Positions 46,845 to 59,514 of a stretch of DNA of 64,000 nucleotides are shown here, piece by piece (the stretch's first letter is position 1; each line of letters starts with the position of its first letter). Below the pieces are notes generated by a model. The model did not search any database, was not told the origin of the DNA, and saw only the letters and a list, made by a program, of their open reading frames with translations. Position numbers and translations under genes: made by a program. The stretch is from Chaenocephalus aceratus (taxonomy: Eukaryota; Chordata; Actinopteri; Perciformes; Channichthyidae): contig CM043798.1 of the NCBI GenBank assembly GCA_023974075.1, positions 22,660,441 through 22,724,440 on the forward strand, written 5' to 3'.

Positions 46845-48643
46845 GGTGATTGTCAAGTGCCAACAATCAGGAGAGATATTTGATAGTTGGTGCTTGAGAA
46901 GACTAAACATTTATCTGCAGATCTTTATAAAGTATATTCATTACTCGTTATTCTCTACTAATAGTTAATTAAAAACTGTATAATGGCTATTTTGCACATC
47001 CCTTTCAAGATTTAAAGATTTTCTAAGGTGTATTGATCTTATACACAACTTGGGTCGCAGGTTCCTCAACAGCGCATTACAAGACATCTATCAATATGTG
47101 TGTACTGTATACCTCCACCATTAAACTGTCATATTCTGCACATTTCTTATACTATCAATCTATCGACATAAGAGTATAATTAATGTGTATAATATCAGTT
47201 AAAATAAGTGCTTCAACATAGTTAACATTGCAGGAAAGCAATATATTAGACGTTAAGTACTTTGTCAGGCTTAATATTCATCTGTAGATAGATACCCCCA
47301 AAGCTTTTTTCTTGTTTAAAAGAAGACCTTAACCTAAAGTATTCTTTAATGAGTTAATAAAGGTTCATTCGTTTTTCTGTTTTGCACATCGTCCTATTAA
47401 TATCTGTGTACATCCGGCACTAAACTGTTTTATTGTAGAGATCACTTAGTATCTTCTTGACTTTTTATATTCTATATTTCTATCATTGACCTTCTACTTT
47501 CCCCCTATGAAAGTATGTACTCTTAATATTGTTTTAATCAAATAACATTATTCAACAAAAATAATTCAATAACATGCTTTAACCACTAGGCGGTGCACAC
47601 AAGGTACACACAGCATACTAATAATAACTTTGTATTATTAGTGTAGACACTACATGTATGTATAACATCTGAAGATGTGTAGTTGTATTCATGTTTTTAC
47701 TTTTTACATAATTTTACAGGATATTTCTATACTATTTCTCTTGTTTTACTTCTACACATTAATATCTGATTTGTAAAACATCACAGACAGAAAGGTTATC
47801 CGTCATTTAATGGTAAGCTATTGAAATTGTGATTCCATAGATGTGTCTCCCATCACCCAAATCCCCTGACTATTCTCTCAACTCAGTATTTACATTCTGA
47901 TATTCAAAGAAAATCAGTAATATCTTTAAAAACTACAAGTCCTTTTCTATCAGCTGTGCACCGTTATGGTGTAAATATAACCTATATACCAATTGGATCA
48001 AATATAAAAGTCAGCCGAATTACTATTGATACTTCAAGGAGACGTATTTTGTGAAAATAAATTGAAGATGTTGTTTAATTGTTGATATATTTATGATCCA
48101 CGTCAAGTATTCAGTTTTGGCAGCAGTTCTCCTGTTTGTCCAGAAGTCTTCTCATCAGAGCTCTATAAATAAAGAACTACGGCAGATGTGTAATATTTAA
48201 TGCAGCCGAACCGTGTATTACAATGCCGTTATGTGATGACTTCCAAAGAGAAAAGCAAGCACACTCTGAATTAGGTATTATTTTATTTTTCGTTGTCGGA
48301 TATCATATCTTATTAACACCATATCCCAGCGTGCATTGCGGCTAAAACATCCAATCAACAAGCTTCAAGCTGAGGATCTTGGGTAATCAGTTCAGTGGGT
48401 GGTTTGTGGTGTGTATCGCTCGAAATGTCCCGTCTGTTTCCGGTGACTTTATTTACGGCTAAAAACCCCAAGATTATAGAATTAAATGAATAAATAAAAA
48501 CAAGGATAATTGTGTGTTATTGTTGAGTAAATAACAGTGTTATTTAGAAAAAAATAAAACAAATAAATAAAAAGATAAAACACTGGCATGTAATTTACGT
48601 TAGAATAAATAGAATGGTTTTGAATAATAGATAAGAGTAAAAT

Positions 48644-48859
48644 CTACTTCACTTTACAGCCCCGCCCACTTTTGGGGAAACCAGCGCTGTCATTTGAACG
48701 GCGATCAAGCCTGAAGCCACAGAGCTCTTCTTTACTGTCCTTTCTTCTTAGAGGAAGTACAGAAACACGTAACTCTGGATTTGTTTTAATGTTTGAGGTG
48801 CAATAAACGACACAGCAGCTTTTTGTCATGTTAAAACTATTATGTTCTGCCTCGCTCAT
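48644..48859 (-). pseudogene. THAP-like zinc-finger ORF start, copy 2
   Basis: The frame from ATG at 48859 reads MSEAEHNSFNMTKSCCVVYC followed by TSNIKTNPELRVSVLPLRRK, two changes in the first twenty residues from copy 1. It continues further inward (KDSKEELCGFRLDRRSND) before a stop at the arm's inner border, and this part shows no second zinc pair. The conserved amino-acid sequence supports former coding function. THAP-like by C-x4-C and the following hydrophobic-proline pattern only. Confidence 0.4.
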
Positions 48860-49004
48860 GAGAGTAACAGCTGGCGAAACAGCCTCGCCTACTGATTTTA
48901 ATTTAACCATATATCGAACCCGATTCTCGATTTCAAATGTGTGCTCTAAAATGATATTTATAAATAACTATTATCATTATTATAAGCAAGACAATAAATT
49001 GCAA

Positions 49005-49150
49005 AGATATGTAGAAAATAAACATATTTAAGATACGTTCATAAGGAACGTAACGTGGGAGAAAATACATTTCTAGAAGATATGTAGAAAATAAACGTAT
49101 TTAAGATACGTTCATAACAAACGTAACGTGGAAGAAAATACGTTTCTAGC
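49005..49150. repeat. 73-bp tandem duplication in the TIR of copy 2
   Basis: AGATATGTAGAAAATAAAC starts at 49005 and again at 49078; the two units differ at a few bases. Copy 1 has a single unit. Confidence 0.8.
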
Positions 49151-49211
49151 TAAACGTAATTGAGAATGCAGTTTAGTTCTGTGGAAACGTAATTTTTAGG
49201 AGACAGGGTTG

Positions 49212-50020
49212 GTTCACAGCACCCATTCTTTCGTTTTTAATAAATGATAGACGTTTGATGGGTTGTCTGGACTGAGAATTCAGAGACCCAACGTGAAATG
49301 ACTTTTGGTAAAAAAGCTGTCCTCAATGTGATACACGATCGCTCTCTTCACTGTTTCACAACAGGGTGAGTAAGAAAGTTTGGTTTGAATTGTAGGATTA
49401 TATATATTTTTATAATGTAATGATGCAACGTGATATTGTGTTTGAGTGTAAAACACACAATGTATTTGTTGGACTGAATTCAGATGTGGCTATATATTAG
49501 ATGTTCATAGAAATACTTTTTATTACAAAAGATGTTGACTGATGGTCAGCCAGAAACCAGCAACCCCAAGCAACTATAAATTCAATTAACTTGGATGACA
49601 GATGGACTTGGACTTTTGGTGACATGGGAGTTTATTTGTTTGATTTGATTTACTGCGGCTTTGCGAGGATCTAGGGGCTGGGTGGGGGGCAGTTAAGAGT
49701 GAAACAGTGAGCAGCAGACACTGAAGCAACAAGCTTGGTATATTCAGCTTAATGTACTTGATATATTTTGTAAAAGGACAAACAGTTGTTTTTCTTTCAG
49801 TAATACCAAATATGGTCGTATGGGTATTGGAAGAAACAGTGAGTCTCAGTTCATGAACCAGCAGCATCCATGTCAAAACCAAACAACTGAGACACAAGTT
49901 TTGAGTGGATGACAATGGGTACACCCAGCACCATTAAGGGTTCCTACAGCATTTTAAAGTGAGAATTAGAAATAAACAAATTGTAACATAATTATCACGT
50001 TCTATATAGGTCATTTCAAA
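49212..50020. other. Spacer, nothing recognised
   Basis: Non-coding sequence between the THAP-type element and the Tc1 element. Confidence 0.5.
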
Positions 50021-51024
50021 TACACTGAACAAAAATATAAATGCAACACTTTTGTTTTTGCTCGCATTTTTCACGAGATGAACTCAAAGATCTAAAACGT
50101 TTTCTATATACACAAAATAACCATTTCTCTCAAATATTGTTCACAAATCTGAACAAATCTGTGATAGTGAGCGGACAGGGTGTGTGGCGTCGTGTGGGTG
50201 AGTGGTTTTCTGATGTAAATGTTGTGAATCGAGTGGCCCGTGGTGGTGGTGGGGTTATGGTATGGGCAGGCGTATGTTATGGACGACGAACACAGGTGCA
50301 TTTTATTGATGGCATTGTGAATGCACAGAGATACCGTGATGAGATCCTGAGGCCCATTGTTGTGCCATTCATCCACGACCATCACCTCATGTTGCAGCAT
50401 GATAATGCACGGACCCATGTTGCAAGGATCTGTACACGATTCCTGGAGGCTGAAAACATCCCAGTTCTTGCATGGCCAGCATACTCACCGGACATGTCAC
50501 CCATTGAGCATGTTTGGGATGCTCTGGATCGGCGTATACGACAGCGTGTTCCAGTTCCTGCCAATATCCAGCAACTTCGCACAGCCATTGAAGAGGAGTG
50601 GACCAACATTCCACAGGCCACAATCAACAACCTGATCAACTCTATGCGAAGGAGATGTGTTGCACTGCGTGAGGCAAATGGTGGTCACACCAGATACTGA
50701 CTGGTTTTCGGACCCCCCCAGACCCCCCCAATAAAGCAAAACTGCACGTTTCAGAGTGGCCTTTTATTGTGGCCAGCCTAAGGCACACATGTGCAATAAT
50801 CATGCTGTCTAATCAGCATCTTGATATGCCACACCTGTGAGGTGGGATGGATTATCTCTTCAAAGGAGAAGTGCTCACTATCACAGATTTTTTCAGATTT
50901 GTGAACAATATTTGAGAGAAATGGTTATTTTGTGTATATAGAAAATGTCTTAGATCTTTGAGTTCATCTCATGAAAAATGGGAGCAAAAACAAAAGTGTT
51001 GCATTTATATTTTTGTTCATTGTA
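50021..51024 (+). mobile_element. Tc1-like transposon, internally deleted
   Basis: Long inverted termini: TACACTGAACAAAAATATAA at the left is mirrored by TTATATTTTTGTTCATTGTA at the right, and the arms match for about 150 bp (50021-50172 against 50873-51024). TA occurs at both tips, as for Tc1/mariner target sites. A full element would be about 1.5 kb or more; here the left arm runs straight into the middle of the transposase gene. Confidence 0.9.
50170..50700 (+). pseudogene. Tc1 transposase, N-terminal half deleted
   Basis: The C-terminal 177 codons survive: GVWRRVGEWF, MVWAGV, LQHDNARTH with the second catalytic aspartate, AYSPDMSPIEHVWD with the catalytic glutamate, and the end GGHTRY. 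The spacing between that Asp and Glu is 34 residues, the DD34E signature of Tc1. The paired helix-turn-helix DNA-binding domain and the first catalytic Asp are gone, replaced by the joined terminal repeat, so it cannot catalyse transposition. The frame continues upstream through TIR sequence by chance. Confidence 0.9.
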
Positions 51025-52599
51025 CATTATACTGAATAAGTGAATACATCTCTACACTGTTAACAGGATATATGCACAGGAACAGCATCTGTCAAATGTG
51101 TGATGATGGCAAAATCATGGTAAAACAACAAGTGAAGCTTTTTACAGAATGTCGATCACTGTAGCTGTTGTTATAGATTGAGTTTCCCAACACATACTAT
51201 AGTAGTTGTATCATTGTCCATTGTAAAAGCCTTGACAAATGCAAATCAACATAATTGTTGCTTTATTTGACACTCACTGTGAAATAATACACAAAATATG
51301 GAGAGAGACCGCTGTATGACTGAGAACTGAACCGTGGACATTGTGGCTATGTTGTCTGTTTCTTAATGCTACTAGGCTGCAAAGGCGCATTGCAAATCAA
51401 AAATGTATGACATCTCTTGTTATATTATAAAGGCACACCAGCAATAAAAAGCCATTTTTAGAATCCTTGCAACACCAACACATCAAAACAACTCAACTAT
51501 TTCCAACTATGGGATGAAACTATTTGTTTATTATTTTCCTCTACCAACAACTCAACATACAATATAATATTAGTGACTTCTCCATAACACAAAGCTAACC
51601 GGATGAGCAGGGAAAGGATCTCTATTCTATTTTCAACACCTGCAAAGTTTCAAAAGTTCTTCACTTGCAGCATGTCAAAAAGAAACTTGGTGTACCTTTT
51701 TTCTTTTTTTAACACCGATGTCTGCTGAATGACAGAATAGACTACCGAAAGACAGATCAGGTAAATTTCCTTCTGAGTGGCTGCTGGAAATGGTACTGAG
51801 AGACAGGGTGGCAGGATGAAGGAGAGAGTGGAATCAAACTTTTTTAAATGCTAGCTGGAAAAGACAGAATGAAGGAGAGCAGCTCTCCCGTGTAAGCTCG
51901 ATGGGGCCTGGGAAAACATGGCATCTAAGACGTCTAGTTTTCCGAAACTGGTGTCAGGGGAGGTGAGTCTCTCAAGCTCTCGATGCCAATTATGGGAAAC
52001 CTTTGCTCAGCAGGTAAAGAATGGAGCTCCCCGATGCTAATGAAAGTCCTAATTATTTCAGGCAAAGCATAGGGGATTGACTTCATTGCCTTCATGCCAG
52101 ACGTCAACAGTAGCTTGAGGAGAAATCTTTGGACTGAGCAATTCCCACAGGGTGAATAAGAATTGTGTGGTTATGGACATATTTATAGAAATGAGAATGA
52201 GACAATGTGAAGATAGGCTCTCTGTCACCTGAGTTGAAATGCAATAGAGGTAATCTGTAGTCATGAAGAGCTCTCACTGAGTTGCACTGAGGGTCCCCGG
52301 GGAGCTGTCATGCCTTAACCGCTGCCGTTGCCTTCTAAAAGATTAACGCTGAGGACGAATTAAACCACTCTGCGTATGCGTGTGCAAATGAGTATGTGAG
52401 AGTTGAGTGTGTGTTCTAGTCTGTGTATGATTTCTGTGTTTTATATGCTTGAACAGGCAGAGCAAATAATCAGGCCCATTAACGATGACTTCCTCAAACA
52501 CTTCCATTATTGGCTCAGTAGCAAAGAACTGAGCGTGGGTCAAATGACAATCCTTTCATGAGCCTCAGAGGGACCACATGTACACAAACCCAGACACGC

Positions 52600-52601
<2 letters not shown>

Positions 52602-52658
<57 letters not shown>
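52602..52658. repeat. (AC)n microsatellite
   Basis: Perfect AC tract of 57 bp. Confidence 0.95.
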
Positions 52659-52660
<2 letters not shown>

Positions 52661-53774
52661 TCCATTACTACACAGATGGATAAACAGTAACGCTGCAGAC
52701 CATTAGCAATCTCATGTCAAGCTACTGCATATGCTACATTGTCAAGGAACTACTTCATAAGATCGGAGTACTAGCTGTTGCTTATGATTATAGTGGTGGT
52801 TTGTAACATGTTACTCAGTAATTTTTTACAATGATTTGATCTCCTTCTAATTAGTAACTCATTAATTACATATTGCATTAGCTCAGCCTGCTTTTCATTT
52901 AACAACATACTTGACTTCTATTTAGAGAAAATAAGTGTTCCTTTTAGCATATCCTGATTGAGAAAGTATGACTTATAAAACGTATAGATAAAATGTCACA
53001 AAAGTATTGGTCACTCCTGCAGTAAACTGTTACATCACATCTTTATCATAATAGACAAATGCACACACAAATGCACACACACACATATAGTCGTTAGCAG
53101 AAAGCACATCACTAAGCTTATTTAGCGCATTAGCCATCAGCAATTGCTCATGTTCCCTTGGGTGAAGCCTACCTCTGTCGTCCCAAGATTTCCCCAGATA
53201 TTTCCCTCCGGAGCATTTAACAGTTGACCTGGCCGGTACTTAGCACTTGTTACGTGTACATTGAGTATGTTGGTGATTAATTAACGCAATCTATCTGGAG
53301 CTCCAGAGGGGAATCAAGATGCTGTTGGAAAGATCAGTGGTACCAGGAGCATCAGGAAGTCTATATACAGTCCGCTCAGGGTTCAATTATGTTCAGCCAG
53401 GAGAGAATACTGCTTGTTAAAAACACCTTGCAATTCCCTATAGAGTAACATTTGCAGTGAAATGTTTACCTAATTATATTCAAATCCTAAACAATCAAAC
53501 ATTTGTGTCACATTGAGCGGGAAATATCTGCATACGTGACCTCAAAAGCAACATTTGGACGTGATGCAACACAACATTTACAAGGGAATCAATCAAAACA
53601 AAGTAAGTCACACAGGACCAAGAACATCCCTCATATTTATCCTTTCTTCTCTGTCCTACCTGTCAAATGTCAATCAATAATAGATTCGAACAAAATAGCG
53701 AGGGGGACTTTCATAACAAAGACATGTTTCATGCAGGTTGCGACCGAAATGTGAAAATACTGAAGTGTGTACAA

Positions 53775-53850
53775 AAATCCCCTCTCCCCTCTCCCCTCTC
53801 CCCTCTCCCTCTCCCTCTCCCTCCTCTCCCTCTCTCTCTCTCTCTGACTC
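53775..53850. repeat. (CCCTCT)n / (CT)n low-complexity tract
   Basis: CCCCTCT units grade into CCCTCT and then CT repeats over about 75 bp. Confidence 0.9.
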
Positions 53851-55164
53851 TCTGTCTGGCCACGCAGCAATTCTATTTCAGAGTTAATTTTGTTCTTGTG
53901 TCCTTTCATCCATAATTAAAATAACAAGCAACTAATTACTTTTGAATAATGTCAAGCCAGTCAGGCGGGTTACACAATCCCTCTCCATAATTAAAGTGCA
54001 CCCAACAGTTTTGGCAGACATTCCCCTCATAGCCACATCACTTTGCATTGTCTCAGTGAACCAGTGTACAGGCCAACCCTTTGGAGAACCTCCGAGATAC
54101 TCCAAGGTCTGAATGTCAGCTCGAGTTCACATGCTCAGGGCTTGAGTTATTTCAGGTTTGGAAAAACAAGACAAGCCGTTCTGAGGGCAAAACACATTGT
54201 AGCAGGAAGTTTGGATTCAAACAATCTGGGTATTCTCTTTTAAAGTATGCCAAGCAAAAGAAACACTGCAACGTTCACTGTGAGGAAGCATTCAAAGACT
54301 GAATGATAGCTGCACACCATGGCCAATGTTTTGAAGTAATGCTACAGTATCTGGGTGGCCACATGAGATAGGCATCTTTCAAGAAAAACCAGTATCAGAT
54401 TTGCTTTTTTTGGCTATTTGTATCTATAAAAACACATTTCCACCTCAACTCACTCCAAACATACTTTCAGCTCCTTTGGGCATTGTCTGGGAAAATCGTG
54501 AGCACCCTCTGTGGTTTCCAACAGTATACATATCAACAAAGGAAAATGCACTCCAGCACAGGCATGGTATACAGACATATGATGTTTACATAATATACTA
54601 TATAATGTATGGTGTTGGTGCTTACATTTTATATGTGAGTATAGCCTTTCATTGCTTGTCCATTCTCATGACAGATTGCCCCACTTTCCCTACTGTCCCT
54701 CAATACTGAAGCTCTAAAACATTGCTCCCAAAGACCGTGGGGAACACCCCGGTGTGTAATCGTGACAGGAAAGGCAATTTATCAGGGGATATTGCCTCTG
54801 TGTAGAGTGGGGGTCCCTCAGCTCCTCCATAGCAAGGACTATTGGGTTTGGACCAGCGGCAGAAAGTGGGGGAGGTCTCCTAACTGATCTTTGCTCTGCC
54901 ACGATCAATCTTACAGAGATCCCAGTGCTTCAATGGACACAGCTACACAGGGCCTAATGAAGGCCTCACGCTGCGCGCTGTCTGAGCAACAAAACATGTT
55001 TATCTCTGTCAGAGTGTGCTGGGATAAAGATTGCAGGCTGGATAGATAACTTGGTTTATGGTAGGTATGTTTTCATCTGCCAATGGTTTTACTTTGTTAA
55101 CAACCTACTAGATAATAATGTATTATATTATTTGTTGTATGTATTTTGCTGTATGCTCTGACAT

Positions 55165-56287
55165 AAGATAGAGCTTTATTGTTTAGGAGAAATTTGTCTT
55201 GGGCATCGAGATAATACACATAAAACATTCAGGTCAATCAGTCATAGATACAGAACAGAGATCACATATCACATGGCAAAGAAACAAACAAGAAACATAC
55301 AGGTACAGCACTTTCCCTATTGCACATATCCCTATTGCACATACATAATCAATCACTTTCCCTATTGCATTCATACAAAATCAAATATTGCACCTTCCCT
55401 ACTGTATTCATACACAAATCAATATTGCACTTTCCCTATTGCACCTATGCATAGTGTCCGTCAAATTGCGCATATCCCTATTGTGTCCATACCTATTTAC
55501 ACATAATGCACATCCCCTATTTAACCTTCTCGATTGCACAAACTACACTGTAAACATTGCACCTCCCAACAACTCCTAACACAGCATAATCACAATTATT
55601 TCTGACTGTTCAGCAGCTTGATTGACAGCGGAACAAAGGAAAACTTATACCTGTTCAATTTACACTTTGGTAATCTACCTTCTGCCCGAGCTCGGGCAGC
55701 AACTCAAACTCTCTATACAGGATGTGTTTGGGGTCGCATGTGATTTTACGGCCTTGCTTTCTCATCATCTCCTCAAATATCTCCTGAAGAGAGGATGGTG
55801 GAAGCATGCCAATTATTTTCCCAGCCCTTTTTATCAAGCTCTGGAGTTGTGATTTAGATTTAACTGACAAGTTACCAAAACATGTTGTGATGCCATAACG
55901 AATAATAGACTCAATTGCTGCTCTGTAGAACATTAACATGATACATTTATCCACTCCATGAACCCTGAGCCTACGCAGAAAATGCAGGCGCTGGCTTATC
56001 TTTGAGCATACCTGATCCACCTGATGGGCCCAGTCTAACTGAGCATCAAAATAAATCCCCAAATATTTAAAACGTGAAACCTGCTCAACTCCCTCCCTGT
56101 TGATAAGGACGGGGCTGTGATCACCTACTGACTTGGGGTCAAAGATAATTGCCTTTGTTTTTTTAACATTTAACACCAGGTTGTGTGCCTCACACCACTT
56201 CACGACCTCTTCAATCTCAAGTTTATAAATGTATGAGTCTCTAGTCAGTAGACTAAGTATGGCTGTGTCATCAGAAAACTTTATAAT
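55165..56287 (-). mobile_element. Non-LTR retrotransposon 3' remnant
   Basis: On the minus strand an RT C-terminal coding segment (56287-55596) is followed by a 3' UTR with degenerate repeats of TGCAATAGGGAAAGTG, ending near AATAAAGCTCTATC at about 55165-55180. It is 5'-truncated inside the palm domain. Clade not assigned. Confidence 0.75.
55596..56287 (-). pseudogene. LINE reverse transcriptase C-terminal fragment, one frameshift
   Basis: Starting at IIKFSDDTAI (the DD pair of the RT active site), it runs through LEIEEVVKWCEAHNLVLNVK, KYLGIYFDAQLDW, RLHFLRRLRVHGVD and YRAAIESIIRYG, all usual in LINE RT thumb and C-terminal regions. After FELLPEL the frame is lost at about 55690 and the normal end resumes in another frame as KCKLNRYKFSFVPLSIKLLN with a TAA at 55596-55598. 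Upstream palm motifs and endonuclease are missing. Non-functional remnant. Confidence 0.8.
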
Positions 56288-58031
56288 GTATATATAGTTT
56301 ATTTAATAGATAATGGTGTTCCTCCACACACAGGATGCCATGATGTATTGTTGTTGACTGTGAACCTTTGACATACCCATTAATGCCTGGTGTTATCGTT
56401 TGGACAATGGTTTATTACAAATATAATATATTTTAACAATATAAATGCAATATTTATATTCAGAGGTTTGGTTGTATCTAAAAGTGTATGTGTTGCTCTT
56501 ATATTCTGTATGTTTCACAATTAACTGCTAGTTCCCCATGGGCTGCTATTGGCTGATACACTGTGTAAGTGTTTTTTTCATTCTCTGACTGACCTGCCCA
56601 ATTACATGTAAATTACTTGGATATTGTGTATCAACATAATTCAATTTTTAACCCGGAACACATAGAGTGTAATGATCTATCTATATTCACGTTACTCTGA
56701 CACTGAGGAAGATTATATGAAAGTTGGTGGAGTATTATCTTTCTGAGCTTAGGGTAGGCAATCATCCCTCATTCTGAACTGTGACACAATGCAAATTAAA
56801 TGATAATAACATTTACTCAACTACTTAGGATTACACCTGGCCTTCTGGAATATTTTGCTATTATTTTCTGATATTGATGTCATCATTACTTACTATTAAA
56901 CTGACTGAATCAGGAAGAACAACAACATTGTAATAGAAACTGGAGACTAATAGATGTATTTAATAAAGGTCCATTCAACTGTATCACTCTGGCAATTTAA
57001 TAGCACAGTTGTATCACTGTCATGCTCTGAAGGACATGAAATTGAATATTAAATCACATCAAACCAAAAACTTCACGTAGGACGGTAAATGCTATACAGT
57101 GATATTGAACAACAAGGGCAAAGATCTATGTGTGGGTCCCTGATGTGAAATAGTTTATTTTTTACTCACAATATGCATGTCTGTCCTGATCCCTCCTCAG
57201 TTACTCTCCCTGAAGTGTCTTCTAATTTTTCCGCCATTATTTAGGGGGGTGGAGTTTTTCCTTGTCCCCTCCAAGGGTCTAAGGACAAAAGCTATCGGAT
57301 GCTCTACAGATTGAAAAGCCTCATTGAGGCAAATAGTGATTGTGAGTTATATAACATTGGTTTTGTTTTGGAAAAAAAAAAAGCAACAATGTGACTTCCC
57401 ATGGGATTAGTGCCAACTGAAAACTTTCAGGAGATGACATCCCCTGTGTGAGTATAAACAGCTGTGGGAGAAGTGTCTAAGTGGTTTGCTGTAAGATGTC
57501 AGCTTTGTTCAAGGAAAGTAGGTTGACTTGTGATGGCACTTTGATGGGCAGACAGCTGTGGAGTTTCTCAAGCCGGATGAAGACAACAATGTGCAGAGTA
57601 CTCTAGCTTCCATTTAGAAAAAGAGAGAAACAGAAGAAAATGTTTAACTTCACTTAGTTCTGTAAGGCTAAATATAAAGTGTAGTATTGACCTCATTTAG
57701 TACGCAAGTTGCAATACCACACTTAATGTTTTGCTTTTCATCAGTTAAATATACAACAGCAGAGATAGTACTTAAAAAAATTAGAGGCAAGATAAATAAA
57801 TCCACTTATTAGGCATGTTATATTCACAAGCTTGCATACACTTACAGCCTCGTTTACGTTAATTTATTAAATAAAACAATTTCCCTTCATCAAGGATAAT
57901 TGAAAGAGTAGTAATTACCCCAAAACTAAGTGACATCTCCTTTGTGGGCTTCTAAAATGCTGTGAAGGAAATTGCTCAATTGCTTTGTGTTAATGTCTGC
58001 TTGGTTCCTGTCACCTAATTGGTTTATAGCG
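56288..58031. other. Spacer with a possible repeat tail at 57190-57360
   Basis: Mostly AT-rich and unrecognised. 57240-57350 (GGGGTGGAGTTTTTCCTTG, GATGCTCTACAGATTGAAAA, TTGAGGCAAATAGTGATTGT) resembles a frequent fish repeat tail whose family I cannot name. Confidence 0.4.
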
Positions 58032-58377
58032 CTGATGTACGGTGGCCAGCAGGTGCAAACGCTAAACAACGGCCAAAAACACACACATAAGTAGGAAATA
58101 CCTGCAAATAATGAAATGAAAAACCAAACAAACCCTGAAAAAATACATTACAAAAAAAGACATTACAAAAACAAAACATTCCGGAAGTGCTCCAGGCCTC
58201 TAGGGGGCGCGCTACGTGGAACAGATTGATGTATGACCAGACATAGAGAGAACGAACAAGAGGAAAGAAAGTTCATTTAAGTGGAGAAAGATATAAGATA
58301 TAAGAAGATATAAGAAGTTAGCGTGTTTGATAAAAGAGCTTGCAAGAGCCATTGTGCACCTAAATGTAACTCTTGAC

Positions 58378-59313
58378 CAGTGTTGGGGAAGTTACTTTTA
58401 AAAAGTAGTGTTTGCTCGTTACTCGTTACTTCTTTAAAAAAGTAATCCCTTACTTTACTTAGTTACCCTCCAAGGAAAGTAACTTTTTACGTTACTCGTT
58501 ACTTTTACGTTACTTTTATGTTGCTCGACTTTGGGCAGAACCCCATCTCTGTTCCTAAATGTGTAGGCTTACATAAAGTTCTACTATGGAGGACATAACA
58601 GATATTTCTTTTGTGCTCTTTATTATAAAAAAATGCCACAGAGCACTTAACAAAACATTGGGCTATAGGCGTCAACACCACCACTAAACAATAATATCAA
58701 ACAATATCAATATAAAATCATAATCATTAAGGGTTACAGGCTAGCCCCAAAATAGGTGCAAAGCTAGTGCAAATCATATCAATAGGCTACTAAATAGGCT
58801 TGGACTCGAAATATCATCATTTCCCCGGGGATCTTGAGCTACTAGCTTCATGCTAGCATGTTTTCCTTTCAAATGCTTGGTGAGGTTGGCAGTTGAGTTA
58901 ACGGCAGTGGACACAAGTTTCTGGCCAGGGCATAACGTACACCTTACACTCACATTTTTCCCCTTAGTTTCAACAAGTTCGAAGTAATGGGAATACCTCC
59001 ATCCCTCGAATGTTAGTGTTGGCTGCGCCTGCTTCTCGCTTGCCATCACTGCTCTTCAGTCTCTTCATGCCACCACCAGCGGCCAGCCTCGACAGTGCCA
59101 GCCTCTACAGTGTGGAATGAGAGCTTGTGCCTAATGCATAAGCACACAGCTGAGTATGCAGTGTCACTGTCACTCGTCCCTGGGAAAAGTAACGTTGCGG
59201 CGAATTGAAGAAGAAACTACGTTACGTTACCAAATTTTCCGTAGTAGCGCGTTACACTACTTTTTACCCAGCAAAAGTAGTTACGTTACTGTAACGCGTT
59301 ACACCCAACACTG
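58378..59313 (-). mobile_element. Non-autonomous hAT element with CAGTGTTGGG termini
   Basis: The left end CAGTGTTGGGGAAGTTAC and right end GTAACGCGTTACACCCAACACTG form terminal inverted repeats, with repeated GTTAC/GTAAC motifs internally at both ends. CAGTG...CACTG is usual for hAT. It carries only a BED-finger ORF on the minus strand. A clear 8-bp target duplication was not seen (flanks CTCTTGAC and CTCACTAT). Confidence 0.75.
58774..59046 (-). pseudogene. BED-type zinc finger, hAT transposase N-terminus
   Basis: From ATG at 59046 the frame encodes about 90 residues. Aromatic residues of the BED fold (W and Y in GWRYSHYFELVE) precede a CxxC (VRCTLC) and an HxxxxH (LTKHLKGKH) with the usual NLTKHLKGKH helix. 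This is the DNA-binding domain of hAT transposases and ZBED proteins. The dimerisation and catalytic domains are absent because the element is short, so a protein could at most bind DNA. It stops after QDPRGNDDISS. Possibly the original first exon. Confidence 0.75.
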
Positions 59314-59514
59314 CTCACTATGGCCCGTGTTATTTGCCTGCACTTGATTTGTCATCTCTTTTAACAATGTTCTTCCCTCACTTTATCTTCTCTTCACGTG
59401 AAGCTCTCCTCTCCTCAGTTGGTGTAGTAGTTAGGCACGCTAACGCTAGCTATATAAATATGACGCTCTATGTATAAAAACAAAACAAAACTGACCTTCT
59501 ATATCTTTCTCCAC
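59314..59514. other. Interior of the foldback element
   Basis: Sequence between the nested hAT and the MITE; its last part (TATATCTTTCTCCACTT) already belongs to the right arm of the foldback. Confidence 0.6.

Larger units (their letters stand above)
46845..49211 (-). mobile_element. THAP-type DNA transposon, copy 2, one end lost
   Basis: Reverse complement of copy 1: 46845-48648 pairs with about 29220-27213 and 48649-49211 pairs with the terminal arm. The right end is intact (GAGACAGGGTTG). The other TIR is missing; homology stops at about 46845. It lacks the retroviral segment and the L2, so it shows the uninserted state. A 73-bp tandem duplication lies in its arm. No transposase core. Confidence 0.8.
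51025..55160. other. Intergenic, 4 kb, only simple repeats
   Basis: Non-coding sequence with (AC)n at 52602-52658 and a C/T-rich tract at 53775-53850. No exon or transposon core recognised. Confidence 0.5.

Noticed and set aside
55306..55520. Spaced repeats resembling a CRISPR-like array
   Set aside because: The units (CTTTCCCTATTGCA) are degenerate, spacing is irregular and this is vertebrate DNA in a LINE 3' UTR.
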